The notes under the pieces: generated by a model
The model's input: only the letters and a program-made list of their open reading frames with translations
Told to the model about the DNA's origin: nothing
Databases searched by the model: none
Part shown: in pieces, positions 1 through 8,693 of the stretch
Layout of the letters: each line of letters opens with the position of its first letter
Numbering within the stretch: the first letter of the stretch is position 1
From: Thermodesulfomicrobium sp. WS
GTDB taxonomy: Bacteria > Desulfobacterota > Desulfovibrionia > Desulfovibrionales > Desulfomicrobiaceae
NCBI RefSeq assembly: GCF_027925145.1
Contig: NZ_AP027130.1
Location: forward strand, 1,612,001 to 1,676,000
DNA: 64,000 bases
Direction of reading: 5' to 3'
Made by a program: the position numbers and the translations under genes

Positions 1-143
1 AAAATCTCCGCCTGGTGCGCCTCCAGCAGCTGGGCAAGTCCAAGCAGCGCGGCGTTCCGAGCCGCACCACTGGAGGTCGCCAAGATCCGCGAGGCATCTT
101 TGGCCTCACGGGCAAGGGTGCGCAGTTGCATCTCCAATTCCAT
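1..143 (-). CDS. proA: Gamma-glutamyl phosphate reductase, N-terminal end (partial)
   Basis: Only the first 47 codons are in the window and the gene continues past its left edge. The peptide (start MELEMQLRTLAREAKDAS) has the amphipathic N-terminal helix pattern of ProA, including A-K-x-A-S and a run of Leu/Glu-rich turns before the nucleotide-binding domain. ProA reduces glutamyl-5-phosphate to the semialdehyde in proline synthesis. The ATG at 143 has a GGGGGAAG Shine-Dalgarno-like stretch just upstream. The Cys active site lies outside the window, so the call rests on the N-terminus alone; another aldehyde-dehydrogenase relative is possible but less likely. Confidence 0.72.
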   Translation of the reverse strand, partial: MELEMQLRTLAREAKDASRILATSSGAARNAALLGLAQLLEAHQAEI

Positions 144-433
144 ACGGTACTTCCCCCTTGAAAAAATCGATTGTAGGCGAGTCTCTAGCCAAACCCCGGC
201 ACGAGGGCAAGAAAATGGCGCCAACTGATGCCCGCCATACGCCGAATACACATCCTCGAAAAAGGCCAGTAGCCCCAAACCAGTACCGCGCGCCCAAGCG
301 GACTGCAGCAATACGCATCAAGCGCAGCCCCAAACTTCACGCAGCCCTGGCCTCTCGCCATTTGACCTTCCCCCGCTTTCGGCCTACATCCGCCCCCAGC
401 TTACAATTTTGAACAATCATCCCGAGGTTTGTC
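144..433. other. Divergent intergenic region, proA / TPR-like gene
   Basis: This stretch of about 290 bases separates two divergent starts and should hold both promoters. An AT-rich patch at 400-418 contains TACAAT (402-407), which resembles a -10 box, but no convincing -35 is correctly spaced. A short open frame at 158-412 has no ribosome site and an arginine/proline-rich, low-complexity product, so I do not treat it as a gene. Confidence 0.4.
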
Positions 434-1072
434 ATGCAGCACACTCCCCATCCAGACCTTCTCCACAACCTTCAGCAGGAAATGGACGACGACCTCCATC
501 CCGTTCTGCGCTGGATCGTGGATCACATCAAGGCCCTCGGCATCGCCGCGGCAACTCTTGTTGCTTTGGTCGCCGGGTGGAGTGCATTGGAGCACTATCA
601 GGACGTGCAGCTTGCCCGCACCCAGGAAGCGCTCGCGCGCCTCGCCCAGCAGCCCCCAAGCGCCCAGACGGTTGCCGGCCTCAAAGCTCTGGCGGCCGAG
701 CACCCCAAGATTGCCGTTGCCGCTTTGCTTGAGGCCGCGGTCCATGCAGGGGCCTTGCAGGACAGCGCCGAAGAAGCTGGGCTGTGGCAGCACGTGGCCA
801 CGCGCGCCGATTCGCTCACTGCCGTAGCGACGCTGGCGCAGGTTCAGGCGCTGATACGCGCCCAACGCTTTGCCGAGGCCCTGGCGCTCACCCAGCAAAC
901 CTCCTGGCCGGAAGGACTCAAGCCGCTGGCCTTGAGTGCCCAGGCATTTGCGGCAGAAAGCGCTGGAAAGCCCGCCCAAGCCCTGGCTGCCTATCAGGAA
1001 CTCAAGACCTTGGTCTCGGGCAGCCCGTACATCGACGCCAAGATCACCCTGCTGCAGAAAAACCCCAAATAG
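434..1072 (+). CDS. Membrane-anchored TPR-like protein (YfgM/TPR_21-like)
   Basis: A 212-residue protein with an acidic cytoplasmic N-terminus, one membrane span at about residues 35-53, and an alanine/leucine-rich helical region to the C-terminus that reads as degenerate tetratricopeptide repeats. This one-span-plus-TPR layout matches the YfgM/TPR_21 group, which in enterobacteria works near the SecYEG translocon as a periplasmic chaperone. That role is carried over from the family and is not visible here. GAGG lies about eight bases before the ATG. The next gene starts 34 bases downstream on the same strand, so co-transcription is possible. Confidence 0.6.
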   Translation: MQHTPHPDLLHNLQQEMDDDLHPVLRWIVDHIKALGIAAATLVALVAGWSALEHYQDVQLARTQEALARLAQQPPSAQTVAGLKALAAEHPKIAVAALLEAAVHAGALQDSAEEAGLWQHVATRADSLTAVATLAQVQALIRAQRFAEALALTQQTSWPEGLKPLALSAQAFAAESAGKPAQALAAYQELKTLVSGSPYIDAKITLLQKNPK

Positions 1073-1106
1073 GTGCAATCGCCACGTGCTCCCTCTGGCA
1101 GATCCC

Positions 1107-2687
1107 ATGAACGCCTTTGACAGCCTGCACGCCTTCACCATCTTGCACGCACTCCTTCGGGACCTCGATCCTCTCGGGCCCTTGCAGACCAGTCTCGAGA
1201 CGCTGTTGCAGCGCACCGCGCAAGCCATGGGCTACCGCCGTATGGGGGTCGCCATCTTCGACCCCAAGACCAATACCATCTCTTTCGACCTCTTCTACGG
1301 CCACCACGGCCAGGCCAAGGCGGTCTACACACCAGGCCAAGGGGTCACGGGCCAGGTGGTGCAGACCGGCCAACCCATTGTCGTGGAAAACATGGCCAGC
1401 GACCCCCGCTTTCTCAACAAGGCCTTGGGGCGGCCCAAAGAGGAACTCCACGAGCTCGCCTTTGTCTGTGTGCCGATACACCGCACCACCACCCAAGGAA
1501 CGCCGGAGGTCCTCGGTGTACTCAGCGCCGACATCCCCCGCCAAGAAAGGCGCAGCCTCGACGGACACCAGGCCTTTCTCGAGGTCCTTGCCGCGGTCAT
1601 CGCCCGCCAAACGGCATATCTCCAGGAGGCCATGGCCCAAAAAGAGCTCTGGGCGTCCATGGGTTTTTTGGGGGAGGCGAGCGAGCGCGCCAAGGCCCTG
1701 AGCCAAAGCAAGATCGTGGCCACATCCAAGGCCATGTCCTTTGTCATGGGGCAAGTGCTTCAAGTGGCCCCGAGTAAAGCCGCCGTGCTCTTGCGGGGGG
1801 AGTCAGGCACCGGCAAGGAGCTCATCGCCGAGGCCATCCACAACGCCAGCCCTCGCCGGGACCGGCCGCTGGTGCGCCTCAACTGCGCCGCCCTCCCTTC
1901 GGACCTCTTGGAAAGCGAGCTCTTCGGGCACGAGCGTGGGGCCTTCACCGGCGCGGTGAGCGCCAAGAAGGGCCGTTTCGAACTGGCCCATACCGGCACC
2001 CTGTTTTTGGACGAAATCGGCGAGCTCTCCCCAGAGGCGCAGGCCAAACTCCTGCGCGCCCTGCAAGAAGGCGAAGTCCAACGGGTGGGGAGCGAAAAGC
2101 CCATTACCGTGGACGTACGCATCATCTGCGCCACCCACCAACCCTTGGAACAGCTCATCAAGACCGGCAAATTCCGCGAAGACCTCTACTACCGCATCAA
2201 CGTGTTCCCCATCTTCATCCCTCCCCTGCGGGAGCGGCGCGAGGACATCCTGCCGCTGGCGGAGTATTTTCTCCAATGGTTTTGCACGGAATATGGCAAA
2301 ACCATCAAACGCATCTCCATGCCCGCCATAGATTTGCTCACGCAATACGCCTGGCCGGGGAACGTGCGCGAACTGCGCAACTGCATGGAACGGGCCACTC
2401 TTATCTGCAATGAAGAGGCCATACGCACATATCATCTTCCACCGACGCTGCAGACCGCCGAAAGCTCGGCCACGGATATTCAGCTCTCTTTTGGAGAGGC
2501 GGTGGCAAAATTCGAGCAGGAGCTCTTGATCGAGGCGCTTCAGCGATGCAGGGGCAACATGCTCCAGGTTGCCCGGGATCTGCGAACAAGCTACCGCATC
2601 ATCCACTACAAGATCAAAAAATACAATATTGACCCCAAAAAATACGCCAAGCGCCAGCGTGGCCATCCAAGCTCATCTTCGTCATGA
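1107..2687 (+). CDS. NifA-like sigma-54-dependent transcriptional activator (GAF-AAA+-HTH)
   Basis: A 526-residue enhancer-binding protein. It has a GAF sensor domain (about 20-170), an AAA+ domain with Walker A GESGTGKE (231-238), the sigma-54-contacting GAFTGA (278-283), Walker B LFLDE (299-303) and a sensor-2 style NVRELRN. A Fis-type helix-turn-helix follows at about 480-510 and the tail is serine-rich. All residues needed to remodel sigma-54 polymerase are present. The architecture is that of NifA/FhlA-type regulators, but no nif or formate genes are nearby, so target and ligand are unknown. The start at 1107 fits the domain but lacks a clear ribosome site. Its stop overlaps the next start by four bases (ATGA), suggesting translational coupling. 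Confidence 0.85.
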   Translation: MNAFDSLHAFTILHALLRDLDPLGPLQTSLETLLQRTAQAMGYRRMGVAIFDPKTNTISFDLFYGHHGQAKAVYTPGQGVTGQVVQTGQPIVVENMASDPRFLNKALGRPKEELHELAFVCVPIHRTTTQGTPEVLGVLSADIPRQERRSLDGHQAFLEVLAAVIARQTAYLQEAMAQKELWASMGFLGEASERAKALSQSKIVATSKAMSFVMGQVLQVAPSKAAVLLRGESGTGKELIAEAIHNASPRRDRPLVRLNCAALPSDLLESELFGHERGAFTGAVSAKKGRFELAHTGTLFLDEIGELSPEAQAKLLRALQEGEVQRVGSEKPITVDVRIICATHQPLEQLIKTGKFREDLYYRINVFPIFIPPLRERREDILPLAEYFLQWFCTEYGKTIKRISMPAIDLLTQYAWPGNVRELRNCMERATLICNEEAIRTYHLPPTLQTAESSATDIQLSFGEAVAKFEQELLIEALQRCRGNMLQVARDLRTSYRIIHYKIKKYNIDPKKYAKRQRGHPSSSSS

Positions 2688-4081
2688 AACGCATTCTGGT
2701 CGTGGATGACGATCCTCTCTTTCGCACCGCCATCTCCCATTGGCTTACCGAATCCGGATACACGGCGCTCGAAGCAGCGGACGCCGCGTCCGCCTTGCAA
2801 TGCTTTACTGATCAACGCCCCCATGCGGTGCTCCTCGACCTCATCCTCGGCGAAGACGACGCGCTGCCCCTTTTGCGGACCATGCGCGATCTGCGCCCCC
2901 ACGTCCCCATTCTCGTTGTCTCGGCAAAAGACCATGCCCAATACGCCACCCAAGCATTCAAGTCCGGGGCGTGGGAATACATCATCAAGCCTGTTGCCAG
3001 CCTGGAAATTCTCGCACAAACCATCCACAGCTGTTTGGAACAAAGTCGGCTCCAAGAGCGCATGCGCGCCACACAAGCGCGGCTGCATACACTCGTCCAC
3101 AACCTCCCCATCATCCTCTTCAGCTTCACCAAAAGTCTCGATTTTACATTTCTTACTCCAAAAACCGAGCATGTTTTGGGCTACAGCGTAGCGGAGCTCC
3201 AAAACTATCCCCTCAAGTTTCTCCATCTCATCCATAAAGAGGACCGAAAAACATTTCTGAGCAACATCGCCCATATCTTTGATGGCACCCACTTTGAGTC
3301 CAAAATGGACTTCCGCTTCACCCATAAGCAAGGCTACCCATTGGTGCTCCAAGTGCACTTCATCGCCAGCCGCCACGCAAGCGAACCCCAGCGGGTGGAA
3401 GGGATCCTGCTCGATATCACTCACCACACCTACTTGGACCGCATGTTTCTCTCCAACGAACGCCAGATGGCGCTCCATACCCTCGCGCAAGAACTGGCCC
3501 ATGAAGTCCGTAACCCCCTCGTGGCCTTGGGCGGACTGGCACGCATCCTTGAGGAACGCTACCCGGCTGACGCGGAATGTGCCCTTTTGCGCCAGGAATG
3601 CCATCGTCTGGACACGATCTGGGAGCGTTTGGAGCCGCTCTTGGACCCCCCGCCTGCCGCCATGGAAACCATCTCCATTGCCAGCGCTGTGACCTTCCTT
3701 TTCCGCATCCTCAGCCACCACTTGGAGCGCATGGGCATCAGGTGGGAAATCCGTGAGGAAGCAGCGCCCGTAGTGCAGGCCAGCGTTGAGCTCACCCACC
3801 GAGCGTTGCTCTCGGTCATCCAGTATGCCCAAGACACCCTCGCCTCTGGCGGCCACATCCTGGTGCGGATCCTGGGTGACGGACAATCCGCCGGCGTGGA
3901 CCTCGTGCTCTCTGACGCCCCGCTTGCCCACGTGGGGCACCAGCATCTGGAAGTATGCCGCCGTCTCATGGCCCGCCAAAACGGACGCATGGAGGTGCAC
4001 GCCTCGGCCCCAACCCTCACGGTGCGGCTGCGTCTGCCGTGCGTCCATCCCGGTCTTGTGTCCGCGGACACTTTTCCCTAA
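2684..4081 (+). CDS. Receiver-PAS-histidine kinase-like protein with degenerate catalytic domain
   Basis: 465 residues. An N-terminal receiver (1-120) carries the acidic pocket VVDDD, phospho-acceptor Asp52 and the IKP lysine. A PAS domain follows (about 130-250) and then a HisKA helix with AHEVRNP and His273. The C-terminal third should be an ATPase domain but shows no N box, no DxGxG and no GxG lid. It therefore probably cannot autophosphorylate and may act as a phosphotransfer or sequestering partner. The start overlaps the stop of the NifA-like activator, so the pair probably form one signalling unit with the activator as output. That functional link is inferred from coupling only. Confidence 0.75.
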   Translation: MKRILVVDDDPLFRTAISHWLTESGYTALEAADAASALQCFTDQRPHAVLLDLILGEDDALPLLRTMRDLRPHVPILVVSAKDHAQYATQAFKSGAWEYIIKPVASLEILAQTIHSCLEQSRLQERMRATQARLHTLVHNLPIILFSFTKSLDFTFLTPKTEHVLGYSVAELQNYPLKFLHLIHKEDRKTFLSNIAHIFDGTHFESKMDFRFTHKQGYPLVLQVHFIASRHASEPQRVEGILLDITHHTYLDRMFLSNERQMALHTLAQELAHEVRNPLVALGGLARILEERYPADAECALLRQECHRLDTIWERLEPLLDPPPAAMETISIASAVTFLFRILSHHLERMGIRWEIREEAAPVVQASVELTHRALLSVIQYAQDTLASGGHILVRILGDGQSAGVDLVLSDAPLAHVGHQHLEVCRRLMARQNGRMEVHASAPTLTVRLRLPCVHPGLVSADTFP

Positions 4082-4120
4082 CGTTCCGGCGCGTTGTACC
4101 GTCATTGCCAAGGAGCCCAC

Positions 4121-5566
4121 ATGAGCAACACCCTCTCCTGCGTCACCCTCGCCGATCAAGAGCTCACGCGGCTCTTTCGGCCCTTTGCCCTGAAAATGGA
4201 AGAGCAGGGCATGCCTGCCATCGTCATCAATACCTTCAAGTGTTACTTCAACCAATTTCTCTACGGCGCTCAAGGTAAGCTCTCGGACCGGGAAATCCTC
4301 CCGGTGGAGGACCGGGAACTGCCGGACTACGAACAATTGGAGGAGTATAAAGAAGACGGCGAAAAGGCCCTGCGCCACACCGTAGTCATCAAGCTCAACG
4401 GCGGACTGGGCACGAGCATGGGACTCGAAGGCCCCAAAAGCCTGATCCCGGTCAAAGATGGCTGCACCTTTCTCGACCTCATTCTCATGCAGGCGCAGAA
4501 AGTTCGGCAGCGCTACGGCGTGGAGTTTCCGCAAGTCTTCATGAACAGCTTCCGCACCCACACCGAGACCATGCTCGCCATCCAAGGATTCTCCAATGGC
4601 AGCACCGGCATTCCCTTGGCGTTCTTACAGCACCGTTTCCCCAAGATCCTTGCCCAGGACCTCACGCCCGCCAAATGGCCAAAGGATCCAGAGCTCGAGT
4701 GGAATCCCCCGGGACACGGCGATATTTACACGGCCCTCGTGACCTCGGGCATGCTCGATGCTTTGCTGGAAAACGACTACTACTACGCCTTTATCTCCAA
4801 CGCCGACAACCTCGGCGCCATCATGAATCGCCGCCTTTTGGGCTATATGGTGCGGCACAATCTCCCGTTCCTCATGGAAGTGGCTCGACGCACGGAGCAG
4901 GACAAAAAAGGCGGCCATCTCTGTCGGCTGCTCAAGACCAACCGTCTGGCCTTGCGGGAAGTGGCCCAGTGCCCGGACTGCGAAATGGATTCGTTCTCGG
5001 ACATCGAAAAGTTCCGTTTCTTCAACACCAACTCCATCTGGGTGGACCTCCGGGTGCTCCAGTCCGTGTTCGTCTCGCACCGGCTTATGCCGCTGGACCT
5101 CATCATCAACCCCAAGACCCTGGATCCCCGCGATCCCCAGTCGCCGGCGGTGTTTCAACTGGAAACCGCCATGGGGTCCGCCATCAGCAGCTTCTACAAC
5201 GCCCAGGCCGTGGTGGTGCCACGCAAGCGCTTTGCCCCGGTGAAGACCACCGCAGACCTGCTTTTGGTCATGTCGGATCTTTTTTTGCGCACCGAGCACG
5301 ACACCATCGTGCCCAACCCCAAGCGGACCACTCCCATGCCCACCATCCGTTTGGATGAAAAATTTTACAAAAAGATCGACATGTTTCTGCAACGATTTCC
5401 AAGCGGCGCCCCAAGCCTCATGGAGTGCGACTCTCTTCGGGTGGAGGGCGACGTCACCTTCGAGGCCGACATCCGGCTCTCGGGACATGTCCACATCGTC
5501 AACGCCACTGCCCTGCCGCAGCGTATCCCGGCAGGAACCCATCTCACCGGAGAGGTCCACCTCTAA
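4121..5566 (+). CDS. UTP--sugar-1-phosphate uridylyltransferase, eukaryotic UDPGP type
   Basis: 481 residues with the UDPGP-family nucleotide-binding signature LNGGLGTSMG (92-101) followed by PKSLIPVKDG. This group makes UDP-glucose or UDP-N-acetylhexosamine from UTP and the sugar 1-phosphate. It differs from bacterial GalU and resembles eukaryotic UGP2, a type also found in some deltaproteobacteria. The C-terminal third contains the beta-helical segment expected of the family. The ATG at 4121 was chosen because AAGGAG lies seven bases upstream; an in-frame ATG at 4094 lacks one. Product specificity cannot be read from the sequence. Confidence 0.87.
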   Translation: MSNTLSCVTLADQELTRLFRPFALKMEEQGMPAIVINTFKCYFNQFLYGAQGKLSDREILPVEDRELPDYEQLEEYKEDGEKALRHTVVIKLNGGLGTSMGLEGPKSLIPVKDGCTFLDLILMQAQKVRQRYGVEFPQVFMNSFRTHTETMLAIQGFSNGSTGIPLAFLQHRFPKILAQDLTPAKWPKDPELEWNPPGHGDIYTALVTSGMLDALLENDYYYAFISNADNLGAIMNRRLLGYMVRHNLPFLMEVARRTEQDKKGGHLCRLLKTNRLALREVAQCPDCEMDSFSDIEKFRFFNTNSIWVDLRVLQSVFVSHRLMPLDLIINPKTLDPRDPQSPAVFQLETAMGSAISSFYNAQAVVVPRKRFAPVKTTADLLLVMSDLFLRTEHDTIVPNPKRTTPMPTIRLDEKFYKKIDMFLQRFPSGAPSLMECDSLRVEGDVTFEADIRLSGHVHIVNATALPQRIPAGTHLTGEVHL

Positions 5567-5592
5567 CCCCCAACCCCACTTGCGGAGTCCGT

Positions 5593-6381
5593 ATGCGATC
5601 TTCCTCCCGAACCGCGCTCAGCATCCTGGCCATCGTCGCCGCAGCGACCCTGCTTGCCTTGTGCTTCAACCAGTGGCGGCCCACTCCCTTGGCATGGGTG
5701 CGCACCGAGGCCTTCGTCCCCGCTCCGGCCCCAGCACCTGCGCAGCCAAGCATCCACGAGGCGCCAAGTACCCCGGCGCCCGAAGGGGCTGCGCCCCCTG
5801 CGGCGGAGGCCCCGACACCAACGCCTGCAGAAGACCAAACCCCTCCGCATGCAGAGCCCACTGCGCCCATGCAGTCGCCTGCCCCAATGACGGAAAGTGC
5901 CCCCCAGACGGAACCAGCCGAAAAACCGACGACGCCCGAAGCCCCGGTCGCGGATGCGTCCCCGCAGCCGCAAGAAGCGACCCAAACAGCGCCGGCAGAG
6001 GTGCCCGCCACCCAGGAAGCAGCGTCTGCCCAGCCAGAAGCGCCCGCTGCGGCGCTTTCCGTGGCCGACGCCCTGCAACTCCATCTTTCAGGCCAGGCGG
6101 TGTTTCTCGATGCCCGCGACCCAGACACCTATGCCCAGGGACACATCCCAGGGGCGCTGTGCGTGCCGCCTACGGAGCTCGACCGCCTCTGGCCGCACAT
6201 CGCCCCGCATATCGAAGGCAAGACGGTGGTGACGTACTGCGACGGCGAGCGCTGTCCGCTCTCGGAGGAACTGGCCGCGGCCCTGCGGGCGCGCGGGGTG
6301 TCCACCGTCCTCGTCTTCGTCAATGGCTGGAGCCTGTGGCAGGGTGAGCACCTGCCCACGACCACTGGTCTCAATCCCTAA
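5593..6381 (+). CDS. Membrane-anchored rhodanese-domain protein with Pro/Ala-rich linker
   Basis: 262 residues. A single N-terminal span (about 7-26) is followed by a long linker rich in Pro, Ala, Glu and Thr (about 40-155) and a C-terminal rhodanese domain. The domain has DARDPDTYAQGHIPGA and the catalytic-loop cysteine Cys216 in TYCDGERC. Rhodanese domains bind or transfer sulfane sulfur, and here the domain should face the periplasm. The ATG at 5593 is preceded by CGGAG. The downstream MauE/DoxX-like gene starts nine bases after the stop, and this pairing suggests a shared periplasmic sulfur or thiol role, which is inference. Confidence 0.8.
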   Translation: MRSSSRTALSILAIVAAATLLALCFNQWRPTPLAWVRTEAFVPAPAPAPAQPSIHEAPSTPAPEGAAPPAAEAPTPTPAEDQTPPHAEPTAPMQSPAPMTESAPQTEPAEKPTTPEAPVADASPQPQEATQTAPAEVPATQEAASAQPEAPAAALSVADALQLHLSGQAVFLDARDPDTYAQGHIPGALCVPPTELDRLWPHIAPHIEGKTVVTYCDGERCPLSEELAAALRARGVSTVLVFVNGWSLWQGEHLPTTTGLNP

Positions 6382-6390
6382 GGAGCCCCC

Positions 6391-6924
6391 ATGTCCGCCC
6401 TGTCCGCCTACCGCTATCTTCGCTATTTCCTGGCCGTGGTGCTCATTGCCGCGGTGCCGCACAAACTGCTCGACCCCGCAGGCTTTGCCCTGGCCATTGC
6501 CCGCTACGACCTCGTGCCCACCGCCATGGTCAATGCTCTGGCCTTGGTGCTCCCCTGGGTCGAGGTCATTTTGGCGGTGCTTTTGGTGTGTGATGTCCTC
6601 ATGGGCCCGGCCCTTTGGCTCACCAATCTCCTCTTCGCCGGTTTTGCCGCCGCCATCGGCATCGCCATGGCCCGAGGGCTCGACATCGATTGCGGGTGCT
6701 ACACCACCGGCACCACCGGGTCCATGCTCGTTGCCCTCGTGCGCGATGTGATCCTCCTCGTGGCCGGACTCATCCTGAGTCTCATCTACGCCCGGGTCAT
6801 TGCGCCCAGCCGCACGCCGATCACCCCGGAGGATTCCGAAGATTCCATGGCAAGCGCATGCGCGTGCGATCCCGAAGAGGCGCCGGCAAGCGACCCAAAT
6901 TCGCAAACACCTTCAGCGGCCTAA
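6391..6924 (+). CDS. MauE/DoxX-type integral membrane protein
   Basis: 177 residues with four predicted membrane spans and a C-x-C pair (Cys101, Cys103) in the DIDCGC motif between spans, as in MauE/DoxX-like proteins. Family members are linked to periplasmic thiol-disulfide or sulfur chemistry. The C-terminal tail is acidic and contains ACACD. AAGGAG sits just before the ATG. It follows a rhodanese gene at operon spacing. Its last codons overlap by four bases the end of the convergent pabB-pabC gene, with a shared terminator immediately beyond. Confidence 0.72.
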   Translation: MSALSAYRYLRYFLAVVLIAAVPHKLLDPAGFALAIARYDLVPTAMVNALALVLPWVEVILAVLLVCDVLMGPALWLTNLLFAGFAAAIGIAMARGLDIDCGCYTTGTTGSMLVALVRDVILLVAGLILSLIYARVIAPSRTPITPEDSEDSMASACACDPEEAPASDPNSQTPSAA

Positions 6925-8693
6925 AAAACTCCGGGCCAGGCAGTCTCCTCCCCTGGCCCGCGTTTTCTTTCGTCGCCCATCACCGCAGGCCAAGCCCCAC
7001 GCACGGCATTGACCAGAAGAATCCGCTGGGCATGACGGACGGTTTCTGGGGTGAGTACGGCCTGCTGCACTCTCCCACGAGCGCAAAGCCGCTGCCGCAG
7101 AACGCCAGGTACCAAGCCGCAACGCCGTGGCGGCGTGAGCCACTGTCCCTGAAAAAGCACCACGATGGAGGCAATGGTGGTCTCGGTGACGTGCCCCTGA
7201 CGATTCACCAAAATGGCGTCATGCGCCCCCATGGCGCTGGCACGGGCGCGCTCGGCATCCAGGTGCTGGCGCAGGGTGGTCTTGTGACAGACACACGGGT
7301 CGCGCTCATCGACCGGACGCTCGGCAAAAACCACCCGGTACGGCCAAACGGGACGCGGCAGCGCTCGGATGCTCCAATGCCGGCGCCCATCCGGCCAAAG
7401 TTCCAAGCGCAACACTGCGGGATGCGACAGGCCTCGGCAATGCAGGCGGCACTCTTCCTCCAGCGCGGACCACGGGACGCAGAACCCAAAATACTGCGCC
7501 GACTCCGCCAGCCTTTTTCGGTGCCACGACCATAAGGGAACGCCCTGAGGGGTGGCGCGCATGGTTTCCACCAGCCCAAAGTCCCGAGGCCGAGGGCCCA
7601 ACACGCGCGCCTTGAGCTGCGTCTCCCTCCATTCGGCCTCGGGCACGGAGTCCCAAACAATCCCCCCGCCCACGCCATACTCCGCTTCGGCACGCCGGTT
7701 ATCCACCAGCACCGTGCGGATGGCGACGTTGAAATGGGCGCGCTGGCCAGGCCGCACCCAGCCCAAGGCGCCTGTGTACACCCGACGGGCAGAAGGCTCG
7801 AGTTCCTGAATAATATGCGCAGTGCGCACCTTCGGGGCGCCCGTGATGGATGCCGCAGGAAACAGCGCTTGGAAGATCCGGGCCAAGTCCGCATCGGTGC
7901 GCCCGCACACCAGCGAGGTCATCTGCCAAACCGTAGGGTAGCGCTCCACCTCCAGCAGCCGCGGCACACGCACGCTTGCGGGGCGGCACACCCGGCCCAA
8001 ATCATGGCGCACCATGTCCACGATCATGACATTTTCCGCCCGCTCTTTGGCACAAGAGCGCAGCGCTGCCGCCTGAAGCCCGTCTTCCTCAAGGAAGCGC
8101 CCCCGCGGAGCGGTCCCCTTCATAGGCCGGGAGAGCAGACAAGGCCCCACGCGGCGAAAGAAGAGCTCCGGCGAGGCACTGCACACGGCCCAGTCGTCCG
8201 TCTCGAGGTATACGGCATGCGGGGATGGCTGCTGGGCAAAGAGGTGGCCCCAAAGCTCCCACGAGTCTGCCGAAAATGGGGCGCGGAGTCGGTAGGTCAG
8301 GTTGACCTGATAGGTTTCCCCCGCAGCGAGGTAGTGCCGAATGCGGTCGATGGCCTGCACATAGGCCGCTGGCCCCATCTCCGGCTCCCAGTCCGGCAGA
8401 CACAGCGCCCGCGGCTTTGGGCATGGCACCTCGCGGAAACGAGGGGCAAAGAGGGCAAACCAGACGAGCGGCCACGGCCCAGGGTCACGCCACGGCAAGG
8501 CCGGGTCCATGGCCGCGGCCGCCTCATAGCTCACCATCCCTACGGCGTGGAGCCCGTGTGCCTCGACCATGGCCTCCACGCGCGCAAGCACCGGCAGCAC
8601 CTCCCCTGGCCGCAGCGCCATCTCCACGGCGCAAGGCGCCTCGTACAGGAGCAGCCTCCGACCACTGCCGTGGGCGATGGCCGCGCGGATCAC
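6921..8693 (-). CDS. pabB: Aminodeoxychorismate synthase component I / aminodeoxychorismate lyase fusion
   Basis: 590 residues. The N-terminal part (about 1-350) is a chorismate-utilising PabB domain with PMKGTAPRG and the signature ASITGAPK followed by the Y-T-G-x-x-G motif. The C-terminal part (about 370-590) is a class IV aminotransferase fold typical of PabC. The fused enzyme would turn chorismate into p-aminobenzoate for folate, with an amidotransferase (PabA) encoded elsewhere. The start is a GTG that overlaps the uvrC stop by four bases (GTGA), so translation is probably coupled. The final codons include one arm of the terminator. Confidence 0.9.
   Translation of the reverse strand: MIRAAIAHGSGRRLLLYEAPCAVEMALRPGEVLPVLARVEAMVEAHGLHAVGMVSYEAAAAMDPALPWRDPGPWPLVWFALFAPRFREVPCPKPRALCLPDWEPEMGPAAYVQAIDRIRHYLAAGETYQVNLTYRLRAPFSADSWELWGHLFAQQPSPHAVYLETDDWAVCSASPELFFRRVGPCLLSRPMKGTAPRGRFLEEDGLQAAALRSCAKERAENVMIVDMVRHDLGRVCRPASVRVPRLLEVERYPTVWQMTSLVCGRTDADLARIFQALFPAASITGAPKVRTAHIIQELEPSARRVYTGALGWVRPGQRAHFNVAIRTVLVDNRRAEAEYGVGGGIVWDSVPEAEWRETQLKARVLGPRPRDFGLVETMRATPQGVPLWSWHRKRLAESAQYFGFCVPWSALEEECRLHCRGLSHPAVLRLELWPDGRRHWSIRALPRPVWPYRVVFAERPVDERDPCVCHKTTLRQHLDAERARASAMGAHDAILVNRQGHVTETTIASIVVLFQGQWLTPPRRCGLVPGVLRQRLCARGRVQQAVLTPETVRHAQRILLVNAVRGAWPAVMGDERKRGPGEETAWPGVF
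6932..6970. terminator. Bidirectional rho-independent terminator
   Basis: A perfect nine-base stem, CGGGCCAGG (6932-6940) with CCTGGCCCG (6952-6960), is flanked by CGTTTTCTTT on the plus side and by a run of six A (six T on the minus strand) at 6923-6928. It can stop both the rhodanese/MauE unit and the convergent uvrC-pabBC transcript. It lies inside the last codons of pabBC. Confidence 0.75.

Noticed and set aside
158-412. Open frame of 84 codons between proA and the TPR-like gene
   Set aside because: No ribosome site, Arg/Pro-rich low-complexity product and position in a divergent promoter region.
2606-4585. Minus-strand open frame of 659 codons
   Set aside because: It lies antisense to the receiver-PAS-kinase and uridylyltransferase genes, which have clear families; long antisense frames arise from high GC at third positions.
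5720-6060. Repetitive Pro/Ala/Glu-coding tract as a possible DNA repeat or CRISPR
   Set aside because: It codes for a low-complexity linker in the rhodanese protein with no regular unit or spacers.
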